DNA of 16,243 bases from Clostridia bacterium (GCA_900769795.1 CAAGHZ010000047.1:1-16243), one strand, 5' to 3'. Counted from the first letter of the stretch, positions 7,257 through 15,915 are shown. Numbers and translations: made by a program. The notes: a model not told the origin generated them from the letters alone.

Positions 7257-7955
7257 TTATTCATCCTTGATCCCTTTGCTAAGTCTTGATATTGCTTTTT
7301 TCTCTATTCTGGACACATAGGAGCGGGAAATGTTCATCATTTTTGCAATTTCTCTTTGGGTATAGCAATGACCGTCTCTGAGGCCATACCTCAGGATTAT
7401 AATTTCCCTTTCTCTCTTGTCAAGTTCTGACTTCAGGTTTTTATAAAGTTGCTTTATTTGCAACTTTGTATTTATCTCATCAAAGATATTTGCATCATTG
7501 CTTTTCATTACGTCTATCAGCATAATTTGATTGCCTTCTTTGTCTGTCCCTATGGTTTCGTTTAAAGAGATGTCTCCCTGTGTTTTTTTGTTTGCTCTCA
7601 TAAGCATCAGTATTTCGTTTTCCACACATCTTGCGACATAGGTTGCAAGACGAGTGCCCTTTGTGGGGTCAAAACTTGAAATTCCCTTTATAAGACCGAT
7701 TGTGCCAATGGATATAATATCTTCGCTATCATGGACGTTATCTGAATATTTCTTTGCAATATGGGCAACAAGCCGCAGATTATGTTCTATAAGTACCTCT
7801 CGGGCGTGGTTATCTCCCTCCTTGTAAAGCTTCATATAATGCCGCTCTTGCTCTGCAGACAGGGGCTTTGGAAACGAATTCCCGTTTGAAAGATAGCCAA
7901 GCAGAATAGTAACTGATTGTAAAAGTTGAAAAAGAAATCCAAACAAATAAATCAC
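7257..7955 (-). CDS. sigK: Sporulation RNA polymerase sigma factor, sigma-K type, uninterrupted, with pro-sequence
   Basis: A 232-residue sigma-70-family factor that in spore formers directs late gene expression in the mother cell. Region 2 runs about 55-120: LIEHNLRLVAHIAKKY (55-70), DIISIGTIGLIKGI (79-92) and TRLATYVARCVENEILM (101-117), all very close to Bacillus SigK/SigE. The helix-turn-helix of region 4 is at about 198-221 (TQREIAKMMNISRSYVSRIEKK). The first 20 residues are hydrophobic, and the G-Y-L-S-N-G-N-S-F-P junction aligns with the Bacillus pro-sigma-K cleavage site (S20-Y21), so it is probably made as a membrane-bound inactive precursor. The coding frame is continuous, so no skin-type element splits it here. 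AGAGGTG precedes the ATG. SigE is a less likely alternative: the NSFPKPLS junction is sigma-K-like. Confidence 0.92.
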   Translation of the reverse strand: MIYLFGFLFQLLQSVTILLGYLSNGNSFPKPLSAEQERHYMKLYKEGDNHAREVLIEHNLRLVAHIAKKYSDNVHDSEDIISIGTIGLIKGISSFDPTKGTRLATYVARCVENEILMLMRANKKTQGDISLNETIGTDKEGNQIMLIDVMKSNDANIFDEINTKLQIKQLYKNLKSELDKREREIIILRYGLRDGHCYTQREIAKMMNISRSYVSRIEKKAISRLSKGIKDE

Positions 7956-8067
7956 CTCTGTAAATTTTTATGTGGGTGCGGCAAGGGTTTTGCAAGTCCT
8001 ATGAAAATAAAGAGAGAACAAGTTTTAGACAAAATATTACTTTGTTGTTACAATCCCCCTGATTTTG

Positions 8068-8096
8068 TTGACATATAAGAGAAAATGCCGTATCAT
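8068..8096 (+). promoter_or_regulatory. Near-consensus sigma-A promoter for the SLH surface protein
   Basis: TTGACA (8068-8073) is a perfect -35 box. It is followed by exactly 17 bases and TATCAT (8091-8096), one mismatch from TATAAT. Transcription should start near 8103, giving an 80-base leader before the ATG at 8183. The strength of the match suggests vegetative, high-level expression. Confidence 0.85.
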
Positions 8097-8107
8097 AAAT
8101 TTGAAAA

Positions 8108-8130
8108 AGGGTGTCCTCTCAAGGAGCCCT
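8108..8130 (+). promoter_or_regulatory. 5' leader hairpin of the surface-protein mRNA
   Basis: AGGGT (8108-8112) pairs with GCCCT (8126-8130) including one G-U pair, and TCCT (8114-8117) pairs with AGGA (8122-8125) with loop CTCA; G8113 is bulged. The hairpin starts about 5 bases from the predicted transcription start. No T-run follows, so it is not a terminator. A 5' stabilising stem is a likely role, by analogy with long-lived surface-protein mRNAs. Confidence 0.5.
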
Positions 8131-8182
8131 GACAAAACTTGTTAAATTATTAAAAATATAAATTCGTTTGGAGGTAAACATA

Positions 8183-10951
8183 ATGAAAAAGACTTTATCT
8201 GTTATCCTCGTTTTGTCAATGGTGCTCAGCCTTTGCACTGTTGGTGTTTTTGCAACCGAAGAGGTTATAGAAGAGGTTGTAGAAGAGGTTGTAGAAGAGG
8301 TTGTAGAAGAAACACCGGTATATGTCGCTAAAATTGGTGATGTTGAATTTGAAACTATTGTAGAAGCAGTTTCAGCTGCAGAAAAAGATGATGTAATTAA
8401 ACTTATTTCAAATGTGGAACTTGGCGAAACAGTTGTGATTCCTGCAGACAAGGATGTCGTACTTGACCTTTGCGGCTACATAGTTTCTATGGAGGATTCC
8501 TCACGTGCTGCTGCTTGTGCTATTAAAAATAATGGTAATCTTACCATTAAGGATTCTTCAAGGGGTGGAGAAGGTAAGATAACGTTTGTTTCAACGACAC
8601 CCTCTGCTTCGTATGGTTATTCTACAAGTGCAGTAATAAATACAGGTGCACTCACTGTGAAGAGCGGTAATATCGAAAACACAACTGTGGGTGGTGCAAG
8701 TTATGCGATTGATACGGCATGGTACACAAGCGATACAAGCATAACAATAGAAGGCGGAACAATTACATCGCAAAGCACAAGTGTCCGTCAGGTGCCTTTC
8801 TCTGCAACTGCAAAAAATGTGTTGACAATTAAAGGCGGCACAATTACAGGTGGATTTGCAGGCGTACAGACACATAACATTTCCAACGCAGAGTATCTTG
8901 CGGAGGTAAACATTATCGGTGGTACAATTACCGGAACTTACGCTTATTATACTTATTATTCATGTGTAACAGGACACAGATACACAGATATTGACATTTC
9001 AGGCGGAAACTTTAATGGATATGTATTTATTTATAATGGAAACACAGGCAGTTCGGCTGTAGATTTTGAAAATGTTTCTATCAGCAAAGGCTTGTTTAAC
9101 GGAGGCGTGTATGTTTATACCTATGACAGTGAGGACATTGAGAAATACATACCGGCCATTACAGGCGGTGACTATACAGAAGACCCATCCTGGCAAATCG
9201 CAAAGGGTTATGCAAGATGTGCCTCAGAGGTAGAAGGATATGCATACAGCGTAGCAAAACTTAATAACGATGATGTTCAGGTTGCGCCTGTTGCACCGAA
9301 GGTGGAGATTTCGGAAGAGTTGGAAGAAGAAATAAAGATCGAGATAGAAGAAAACGCATATAAGGCAACAATAGATGGTATTGACGATGTTGTAAACACA
9401 ACCGCAGATCAGGTGTCGGTAACTGAAGAGGCAGGAAAATCCGCACTCGAGGCTGCCGAGATTGTAGTTGCTGATGATGCTACTGTAAATATTTTTGTTC
9501 AGCCATCTTTGGATGTTGAGGTTAAAGATGTAGATACAGAGAGCGGAACTCTTGTGCTTGATATTAAGGCAATGGTTCAGACCTATGCAACAACTGCAGA
9601 AACTGTATATGACATGGTAGTAGGTACAGATGCGGTTGCTATAGGCGAGCCTGAAGAACTTGATACAGAGGATGTAGAGGTTTTGATTATAATCCCTGTA
9701 CCCGAAAGTATTATAGGTGCAGGCGATGACAGAGCGGAATACCTTACCGTAAAGCACGTAAAGGATGACGATGAAGTATATTACTATAAGGCAATTGTAA
9801 ACGAGGATAACACAATTACATTTGTAAATCCTCATGGATTTTCAGAGTTTATAGTATCGCCTCTCAGTGAGGAAACGATTGTTGCAGAATTTGGTTATAA
9901 TGGTAACGCGGTTAAGGATGCGTATGGCAACAGAATAGAGGATGTTGAATATGAAATATACGACATCGGCTCAGAAATTATTCTTCCGACAGCAAAGAAG
10001 TCGGGCTATAGTTTTAAAGGATGGAAACTTGGAAGAGATGATAAGACGTACAAAAACAAAGTTGAGTTGACCCAGGAAGTATGGGATATGGCAATGGACA
10101 ACGACGGAGTTTTAGAGGTTAATGCAGTATTCCTTAAAAATAAGGACGGCGCTAGCGGCGTTGGTGGCGGTGGCGGTGGTGAAGTCGTTACAAGTTACAC
10201 CGTAGCGTTTAATACAAATGGTGGCTCGCAGATTGAAAGTGTTAAGGTGTTTAAAGGTAACAAAGTATCATATCCTGTTGCGCCCGTAAAGGAAGGTGCG
10301 ACCTTTGAAGCATGGTATATAGATGCAGAGTGCACGGACAAATATGACTTTAACAAAACTGTATACTCATCATTTACTCTCTATGCAAAGTGGATTGGCG
10401 AGACCGAGACGATTTTTGGAGATGTAACAGAGAATGATTGGTTCTTTGACGCAGTTAACAAAGCATATCAAAAGGGTCTGATGAATGGTATGGAAGAAGG
10501 AAACTTCTGGCCTCAGTATGAAATCAACAGAGCAATGTTTGTAACAGTTCTTCATAGAATAGACGGAAACCCAAAGGCAAAGGCAGCGATAGCGTTTACG
10601 GATGTTCCCGTTGGCGCATACTATGAGGACGCAGTTGCCTGGGCAGTTTCAAGCGGAATAGTTGAGGGTTACGGCGACGGAGTATTTGGCTCAAGCGACC
10701 CGATTACCCGTGAGCAGATGGCAGTAATGCTTTATAGATTTGCACAGTATAAAGGTGTGAAAGTAAGCGGAGCGGGCGAAACATTCAGCGATGCAGACAA
10801 TATTGCGGAATGGGCAAAGGAAGCAGTAGACTGGGCAACAGGTGTAGGAGTCCTCAATGGAATGGGCGACGGAACATACGCGCCAAAGTCAACTGCAACA
10901 CGTGCACAGGGCGCTGCAGTATTTGTAAGAATTGAAGAATTAGTAAAATAA
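8183..10951 (+). CDS. Secreted S-layer homology (SLH) surface protein with beta-helix and InlB-type repeats
   Basis: A 922-residue exported cell-wall protein. The start is ATG 8183 (GGAGG 8 bases upstream), not the in-frame TTG at 8168. Residues 1-24 are a signal peptide ending VFA before TEE. Residues 27-42 are four EVVE/EVIE units encoded by a 12-bp tandem repeat. Residues about 110-330 look like a parallel beta-helix: Gly-Gly-type turns in T/I-x-x-GGTIT rungs at 191, 218, 246, 274, 302 (KG) and 328. Residues about 365-565 are an acidic domain I do not recognise. About 567-653 and 671-739 are two InlB-B/Listeria-Bacteroides repeats (the second with NTNGGSQIESVKV...YAKW), separated by a glycine linker at 661-666. 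Three SLH domains (about 745-800, 803-860 and 867-918; DWFFDAV, YYEDAVAWA, WAKEAVDWA) should bind pyruvylated wall polymer. The target of the beta-helix is unknown; adhesion or glycan binding is possible. No sortase motif is present. Confidence 0.9.
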   Translation: MKKTLSVILVLSMVLSLCTVGVFATEEVIEEVVEEVVEEVVEETPVYVAKIGDVEFETIVEAVSAAEKDDVIKLISNVELGETVVIPADKDVVLDLCGYIVSMEDSSRAAACAIKNNGNLTIKDSSRGGEGKITFVSTTPSASYGYSTSAVINTGALTVKSGNIENTTVGGASYAIDTAWYTSDTSITIEGGTITSQSTSVRQVPFSATAKNVLTIKGGTITGGFAGVQTHNISNAEYLAEVNIIGGTITGTYAYYTYYSCVTGHRYTDIDISGGNFNGYVFIYNGNTGSSAVDFENVSISKGLFNGGVYVYTYDSEDIEKYIPAITGGDYTEDPSWQIAKGYARCASEVEGYAYSVAKLNNDDVQVAPVAPKVEISEELEEEIKIEIEENAYKATIDGIDDVVNTTADQVSVTEEAGKSALEAAEIVVADDATVNIFVQPSLDVEVKDVDTESGTLVLDIKAMVQTYATTAETVYDMVVGTDAVAIGEPEELDTEDVEVLIIIPVPESIIGAGDDRAEYLTVKHVKDDDEVYYYKAIVNEDNTITFVNPHGFSEFIVSPLSEETIVAEFGYNGNAVKDAYGNRIEDVEYEIYDIGSEIILPTAKKSGYSFKGWKLGRDDKTYKNKVELTQEVWDMAMDNDGVLEVNAVFLKNKDGASGVGGGGGGEVVTSYTVAFNTNGGSQIESVKVFKGNKVSYPVAPVKEGATFEAWYIDAECTDKYDFNKTVYSSFTLYAKWIGETETIFGDVTENDWFFDAVNKAYQKGLMNGMEEGNFWPQYEINRAMFVTVLHRIDGNPKAKAAIAFTDVPVGAYYEDAVAWAVSSGIVEGYGDGVFGSSDPITREQMAVMLYRFAQYKGVKVSGAGETFSDADNIAEWAKEAVDWATGVGVLNGMGDGTYAPKSTATRAQGAAVFVRIEELVK
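8261..8308 (+). repeat. 12-bp tandem repeat, four copies, in the surface-protein gene
   Basis: Four consecutive copies of GAGGTTGTAGAA (the first has A for G at position 7) lie in frame just after the signal peptide, encoding E-V-(V/I)-E. Because the unit is a multiple of three, copy number could change without frameshift. It would vary the length of an acidic, probably extended N-terminal spacer. Confidence 0.93.
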
Positions 10952-10959
10952 CTAAAACC

Positions 10960-10996
10960 AAAAGGCGGAGATTTTAAAATCTCCGCCTTTTTTATT
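10960..10996. terminator. Intrinsic terminator after the surface-protein gene, probably shared with uvrA
   Basis: Bases 10961-10975 (AAAGGCGGAGATTTT) and 10976-10990 form a perfect 15-bp inverted repeat without spacer, in practice a stem of about 11 bp with an AT loop, followed by TTTTTT. It starts 9 bases after the surface-protein stop. On the minus strand it lies 24 bases after the uvrA stop and is followed by TTTTGGTTTT, so it can also end the uvrB-uvrA transcript. Confidence 0.92.
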
Positions 10997-11014
10997 GTGG
11001 ATAAAACAGGGTTC

Positions 11015-13849
11015 TTATTTCTTTAGATATTTCTTCAAATACTGTCCTGTGTAGGACTTTGCAACTTTTGCGACACTTTCGGGGGTTCCGCAGGCAATAA
11101 TTTCGCCCCCCTTATCACCGCCCTCAGGGCCAAGGTCCACAATATAGTCTGCCGTCTTTATCATATCAAGATTGTGCTCAATAACCACAATGGTGTTGCC
11201 CGCATCGACAAGCTTTTGCAAAACCTCGGTTAACTTGTGTACGTCGGCGCTGTGCAGACCGGTTGTGGGCTCGTCAAGAACGTAGATAGTGCTACCGGTA
11301 CTGCGCTTTGAAAGTTCGGTTGCAAGTTTGACTCTCTGTGCCTCACCACCTGATAAGGTAGTTGATGGCTGGCCTATTTTGATATAGCCAAGGCCAACAT
11401 CCAAAAGTGTCTGCAACTTGCGTTGAATTTTAGGGATGTTTTCAAAAAACTCGCAGCCCTCTTCAACTGTCATTTCAAGAACATCGTGAATGTTCTTACC
11501 CTTGTATCTGACCTCTAACGTTTCGCGGTTATATCGTTTGCCATCGCAGACTTCACATGGGACATAGACATCAGGCAGAAAGTGCATTTCAATTTTAATT
11601 ATTCCGTCACCTGTACAGGCTTCGCATCTGCCACCTTTTACATTAAAACTAAATCTGCCCGAGCCATATCCTCTCGATTTTGCCTCAGGTGTCATGGCAA
11701 AGAGGTTGCGGATATCGCTGAAAAGTCCGGTATATGTGGCAGGGTTACTTCTCGGAGTTCTGCCGATTGGCGATTGGTCTATTGCAATTATCTTGTCAAG
11801 ATGCTCAGTACCGAGAATTTTCTTGTACTTGCCCGGAGCTTTCTTTGCGCCGTTTAGTTCATTTGCAAGGGCTTTAAACAAAATTTCGTTGATAAGAGAA
11901 CTTTTTCCACTGCCCGAAACACCTGTAACGCAGGTAAATGTGCCAAGAGGAATTTTAAGGTTAACATTTTTAAGATTGTTCTCATATGCCCCCTTGATTT
12001 CCAAAAAGTTTCCGTTGCCCTCACGCCTTGTCTCGGGGACGGGAATCTTCTTTTTGCCACTGAGGTACAAACCTGTTTCAGAGCGTTCACATTTCATTAT
12101 GTCTTCGGCGGTGCCCTCTGCGACAATCTCGCCGCCGTGAATTCCGGCACCGGGACCTATGTCAATTATGTGGTCTGCGGCAAGCATAGTATCCTCATCA
12201 TGCTCAACCACAAGCAAAGTGTTGCCAAGGTCACGGAGATGCTTCAGGGTTTCTATTAGTTTTGCGTTATCTCGTTGATGAAGTCCGATGCTTGGCTCGT
12301 CAAGAATATAAATAACGCCCATAAGGCCTGAGCCTATCTGCGTTGCAAGGCGGATTCTCTGCGCCTCGCCGCCCGAGAGAGTGCCTGCGCTTCTTGACAT
12401 GGTAAGATAGTCAAGGCCTACGTCCACAAGAAACTTTAGTCTGCCGATAATTTCTTTTAAAATATTTTTTGCAATAATAACATCCTTACCGCTAAGTCTT
12501 GAAGAAAGAGAGGTGAAGAAATCAAGTGCCTTTGCAATAGAAAAATCCGTCACCTGATTTATGTTAAGTCCGTCTACTGTTACGGCTAATGTTTCGGGCT
12601 TTAGTCTTGCGCCATGACATTCGGGACAACACATATCGATCATATAATTTTCGATATCTGCCTTTGCCCACTCAGAATTTGTCTCATCATATCTTCGTTT
12701 AAGATTATGGACAACGCCCTCAAAACGAGCGTATTTAACACCTTTTGCAAAACTGTTGTCATAGGTCAGCTTAAGTTTTTCGCCCTTTGTGCCGTAGAGG
12801 ATGATGTCGACAACCTCATCGGGGAGTTCCTCAATGGGCGTGTCAAGGCTAAAGCCGTATCTTGCTGCCATACCCTCGTAGTACATTCTTGAGATACTGT
12901 TCTTCTCTGTGCCTGACCATCCGCTGGCGTGGATTGCCCCCTGATTTATACTCAGGCTCCTGTCGGGGATAACAAGGTCGGGTGATACCATAGTGATAGA
13001 GCCAAGCCCCATGCAGGTGGGACAGGCGCCATAAGGAGTGTTGAATGAGAACATTCTGGGCGAAAGTTCTTCTATATTTATGCCACAATCATCACAGGCA
13101 TAGTTGCGGCTGAAGGTCATATCCTCGCCGTCGATTACGGAGATTACAACGATTCCATCTGCCATATCAAGTGCGGTCTCAATAGAATCTGTCAATCGCT
13201 TTTCGATTCCCTCGCGCATCACAAGTCTGTCAATAACGATGTCAATGTTATGCTTTTTCTGTTTGTCAAGTTTTATTGGCTCGCCTGTCAGTTCAATAAT
13301 CTCGCCGTCCACACGGACGCGGACAAAGCCTGCTTTCGCAGCGTCAGCAAAGGTTTTGGTATACTCGCCTTTTCTTCCCCTTGCCACGGGTGCCATAACC
13401 TGAAACTTCGTTCTCTCAGGCAGAGTGATGACCGCGTCTACAATCTGGTCTATGGATTGTGGCAAGATTTCTTTTCCGCACTTTGGACAGTGTGGGATAC
13501 CGATGTTGGCATAAAGAAGCCTTATATAGTCATAGATTTCAGTAACCGTACCCACAGTTGAGCGTGGATTTTTGCTTGTTGTCTTCTGGTCAATAGAGAT
13601 GGCAGGGGATAAGCCGTCAATCATTTCAACATCGGGCTTGTCCATCTGACCTAAAAACATTCTTGCGTAGGCAGAGAGGGATTCAACATAACGGCGTTGT
13701 CCCTCTGCATATATTGTCTCAAAGGCAAGGGAGGATTTGCCCGAGCCACTAAGACCTGTCATAACAACAAGCTTGTCACGGGGAATTTCCACCGAGACAT
13801 TTTTAAGGTTGTTCTCGTTTGCTCCCTTTACCACTATATTTTTGTTCAT
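11015..13849 (-). CDS. uvrA: Excinuclease ABC subunit A
   Basis: A 944-residue ABC-type ATPase, full length for UvrA, which scans DNA for damage with UvrB in nucleotide excision repair. The first nucleotide-binding domain has Walker A GLSGSGKS (32-39), signature LSGGEAQR (491-498) and Walker B ILDEPSIGLH (515-524). The second has Walker A GVSGSGKS (643-650), signature (832-839) and VLDEPTTGLH (857-866). Zinc-finger cysteines are at C252/C255 with C276/C279, and C742/C745 with C765/C768. A further CPKC at 121-124 lies in the UvrB-binding region, and a CCPEC at 407-411 precedes the signature. It starts 18 bases after the uvrB stop and is surely co-transcribed with it. All catalytic motifs look intact. 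Confidence 0.98.
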   Translation of the reverse strand: MNKNIVVKGANENNLKNVSVEIPRDKLVVMTGLSGSGKSSLAFETIYAEGQRRYVESLSAYARMFLGQMDKPDVEMIDGLSPAISIDQKTTSKNPRSTVGTVTEIYDYIRLLYANIGIPHCPKCGKEILPQSIDQIVDAVITLPERTKFQVMAPVARGRKGEYTKTFADAAKAGFVRVRVDGEIIELTGEPIKLDKQKKHNIDIVIDRLVMREGIEKRLTDSIETALDMADGIVVISVIDGEDMTFSRNYACDDCGINIEELSPRMFSFNTPYGACPTCMGLGSITMVSPDLVIPDRSLSINQGAIHASGWSGTEKNSISRMYYEGMAARYGFSLDTPIEELPDEVVDIILYGTKGEKLKLTYDNSFAKGVKYARFEGVVHNLKRRYDETNSEWAKADIENYMIDMCCPECHGARLKPETLAVTVDGLNINQVTDFSIAKALDFFTSLSSRLSGKDVIIAKNILKEIIGRLKFLVDVGLDYLTMSRSAGTLSGGEAQRIRLATQIGSGLMGVIYILDEPSIGLHQRDNAKLIETLKHLRDLGNTLLVVEHDEDTMLAADHIIDIGPGAGIHGGEIVAEGTAEDIMKCERSETGLYLSGKKKIPVPETRREGNGNFLEIKGAYENNLKNVNLKIPLGTFTCVTGVSGSGKSSLINEILFKALANELNGAKKAPGKYKKILGTEHLDKIIAIDQSPIGRTPRSNPATYTGLFSDIRNLFAMTPEAKSRGYGSGRFSFNVKGGRCEACTGDGIIKIEMHFLPDVYVPCEVCDGKRYNRETLEVRYKGKNIHDVLEMTVEEGCEFFENIPKIQRKLQTLLDVGLGYIKIGQPSTTLSGGEAQRVKLATELSKRSTGSTIYVLDEPTTGLHSADVHKLTEVLQKLVDAGNTIVVIEHNLDMIKTADYIVDLGPEGGDKGGEIIACGTPESVAKVAKSYTGQYLKKYLKK

Positions 13850-13867
13850 AATGATTTCCTCGCTATA

Positions 13868-15835
13868 TTACATAATTGATTCTTCAAGTCGCTTTATTTC
13901 GTCTCTCAGCTGAGCTGCAAGTTCAAACTGCAAAAGTTCTGCCGCCTTCTTCATCTCGGTAGTAAGTTCTGCAATAGCGTGATGGATATCTGCAACCTGA
14001 GCATCTTCACCGTGTGGCTTTGATGTTTTGCCTTTTACGGATTTTGTTGCCTCTATAACCTCGTTTACAGATTTTTTGATTGTCTTTGGAATGATTCCGT
14101 GTTCTTCGTTGAACCTGCCCTGAAGTTCTCGTCGGCGGTTGGTTTCATCTATCGCTTTTTGCATAGAGCCTGTGATGTTGTCGGCATACATTATTACCTT
14201 GCCCTCTGCGTTTCGTGCCGCTCTTCCGATTGTCTGTATTAAAGAGGTCTCACTACGCAGAAAGCCCTCTTTGTCGGCATCAAGGATTGCTACAAGAGAG
14301 ACCTCGGGAATGTCAAGGCCCTCACGCAGAAGGTTTATTCCAATCAGTACATCAAAGACACCAAGGCGCAAATCCCTGATGATTTCCATTCTCTCTATTG
14401 CCTGAACGTCTGAGTGGAGATAGCGGACTTTTACACCCATATCCTCGAAATATTCTGTCAGTTTTTCTGCCATTTTCTTGGTAAGAGTCGTAACAAGTAC
14501 TCTTTCGTCTTTTTCAACACGCTTGATAATTTCGCCATAAAGGTCGTCAACCTGTCCTGTTATAGGACGGACCTCGACCTCGGGGTCAAGCAGTCCTGTC
14601 GGGCGAATAAGTTGTTCTACAATTCTGGATGACTGTTCCTTTTCGAAATCAGCAGGCGTTGCACTGACGAAGATTGCTTGATTTATCTTGGAGTAAAACT
14701 CGTCAAAGGTCAGCGGTCTGTTGTCAAATGCCGACGGCAGACGGAAACCGTAATTGACAAGGCTCTCTTTTCTCGATCTGTCACCTGCATACATTGCATG
14801 GACCTGCGGAAGTGTAACGTGAGACTCGTCTACAAACAAGAGAAAATCCTTGGGCAGATAATCCACAAGTGTAAAAGGAGGGCTGCCTGCCGCTCTGCCG
14901 CTTATGTGACGGGAGTAGTTCTCAATTCCGTTACAAAAGCCCGTCTCGCGCATCATTTCTATATCATAGTTGGTGCGTTGCTCAAGACGTTGTGCTTCTA
15001 TAAGTTTATTGTCTGCGCGGAGTTCTTCAAGTCTTACTTTCAGCTCTTCCTGTATGCTCTCTATTGCCGCCTCGCGTTTTTCTGCGGTAGTGACATAGTG
15101 AGATGCAGGATAGATTGCAACGTGGTTGCGCTCTGAAACAAGCTCGCCCGTTATGGGGTTAAAATCGTAAATGCGGTCAATCTCGTCACCGAAGAATTCT
15201 ATACGCACTGCGTGAGAGGAAGAATCGGACGGAAAAACGTCAAGAACATCCCCGCGGACACGAAACTTGTTTCGGGAGAACGCTATGTCGTTGCGCTCAT
15301 ATTTTATCTCTATAAGTTTTGCAATAATATCGTCTCTGTCGCGGGTCATGCCCGGGCGGAGAGACACCACCATGTTGTTATAATCTATCGGGTCGCCAAG
15401 ACCATATATACAGGACACGCTTGCCACAATGATTACATCCTTGCGCTCAAATAGAGCAGAGGTTGCACTGTGACGCAGTTTGTCAATCTCTTCGTTGGTG
15501 GATGCGTCTTTTTCTATATATGTGTCCGAGTGGGCAATATACGCCTCGGGCTGATAATAGTCATAGTATGACACGAAATATTCAACTGCATTATTGGGGA
15601 AGATTTCCTTAAACTCGCTGCAAAGCTGTGCCGCAAGAGTCTTGTTGTGGGCAAGGACTAAAGTGGGGCGTTGCACCTTTTCGATGACATTTGCCATTGT
15701 AAAGGTTTTGCCGCTGCCTGTCACACCGAGAAGAGTCTGGAACTTTTCGCCGTTTAATATTCCATTTGAAAGTTTTTCTATTGCCTGCGGTTGGTCACCG
15801 CCCGGCTTGTATTTTGAAACTACCTGAAAGTCCAT
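13868..15835 (-). CDS. uvrB: Excinuclease ABC subunit B
   Basis: A 655-residue helicase-like protein that verifies DNA lesions delivered by UvrA and then recruits UvrC. Walker A GVTGSGKT is at 37-44. The damage-probing beta-hairpin motif YYDYYQPEAY is at 90-99. A DESH Walker B box (LLFVDESHVTLPQ) and late helicase motifs (SLIQTIGRAARN) follow. The C-terminal UVR coiled hairpin (618-655), used for UvrC contact, is present. The length is normal. The start has GGGAGG 7-8 bases upstream. The uvrB-uvrA order is common in Firmicutes; uvrC is not in the window. I looked for a Firmicutes LexA box (GAACNNNNGTTC-like) near the promoter and saw none, so damage induction is not evident from the sequence. 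Confidence 0.98.
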   Translation of the reverse strand: MDFQVVSKYKPGGDQPQAIEKLSNGILNGEKFQTLLGVTGSGKTFTMANVIEKVQRPTLVLAHNKTLAAQLCSEFKEIFPNNAVEYFVSYYDYYQPEAYIAHSDTYIEKDASTNEEIDKLRHSATSALFERKDVIIVASVSCIYGLGDPIDYNNMVVSLRPGMTRDRDDIIAKLIEIKYERNDIAFSRNKFRVRGDVLDVFPSDSSSHAVRIEFFGDEIDRIYDFNPITGELVSERNHVAIYPASHYVTTAEKREAAIESIQEELKVRLEELRADNKLIEAQRLEQRTNYDIEMMRETGFCNGIENYSRHISGRAAGSPPFTLVDYLPKDFLLFVDESHVTLPQVHAMYAGDRSRKESLVNYGFRLPSAFDNRPLTFDEFYSKINQAIFVSATPADFEKEQSSRIVEQLIRPTGLLDPEVEVRPITGQVDDLYGEIIKRVEKDERVLVTTLTKKMAEKLTEYFEDMGVKVRYLHSDVQAIERMEIIRDLRLGVFDVLIGINLLREGLDIPEVSLVAILDADKEGFLRSETSLIQTIGRAARNAEGKVIMYADNITGSMQKAIDETNRRRELQGRFNEEHGIIPKTIKKSVNEVIEATKSVKGKTSKPHGEDAQVADIHHAIAELTTEMKKAAELLQFELAAQLRDEIKRLEESIM

Positions 15836-15886
15836 CGGTTTTCCTCCCTGCAGAATTTTCTGAATTTAGTATGTGCTCAATTTATC

Positions 15887-15915
15887 ATTGTAACACATAT
15901 AATAAAAATCCGCAA
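15887..15915 (-). promoter_or_regulatory. Extended -10 promoter of the uvrB-uvrA operon
   Basis: On the minus strand TTGCGG (15915-15910) is followed by a 17-base spacer and TACAAT (15892-15887), preceded by TG (TGTTACAAT). The weak -35 is compensated by the extended -10. The predicted start is about 45 bases upstream of the uvrB ATG. Confidence 0.75.

Larger units (their letters stand above)
7956..8182. other. Divergent intergenic region between sigK and the surface-protein gene
   Basis: These 227 bases hold the sigK ribosome binding site on the minus strand and the promoter, leader and ribosome binding site of the surface-protein gene on the plus strand. They also hold a 10-bp inverted repeat: AACAAGTTTT at 8017-8026 and AAAACTTGTT at 8134-8143, flanking that promoter. 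I looked for a sigma-E type promoter for sigK (ATATT / CATA elements). A TAATATT and a CATA occur but at the wrong spacing, so I call none. No small gene is evident. Confidence 0.6.

Noticed and set aside
7956..8060. Sigma-E type promoter for sigK
   Set aside because: TAATATT and CATA-like elements occur on the minus strand but their spacing (about 36 bases) does not fit.
8168..8182. TTG start for the surface protein
   Set aside because: It overlaps the GGAGG ribosome binding site of the ATG at 8183, which begins a perfect signal peptide.
8261..8308. Possible CRISPR-like array
   Set aside because: Units are 12 bp with no spacers and are in frame within a coding sequence; a simple tandem repeat.
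9224..9835. 203-codon cysteine- and tyrosine-rich frame antisense to the surface-protein gene
   Set aside because: Composition is the mirror of the acidic, Val/Thr-rich coding strand; no ribosome binding site and no family resemblance.
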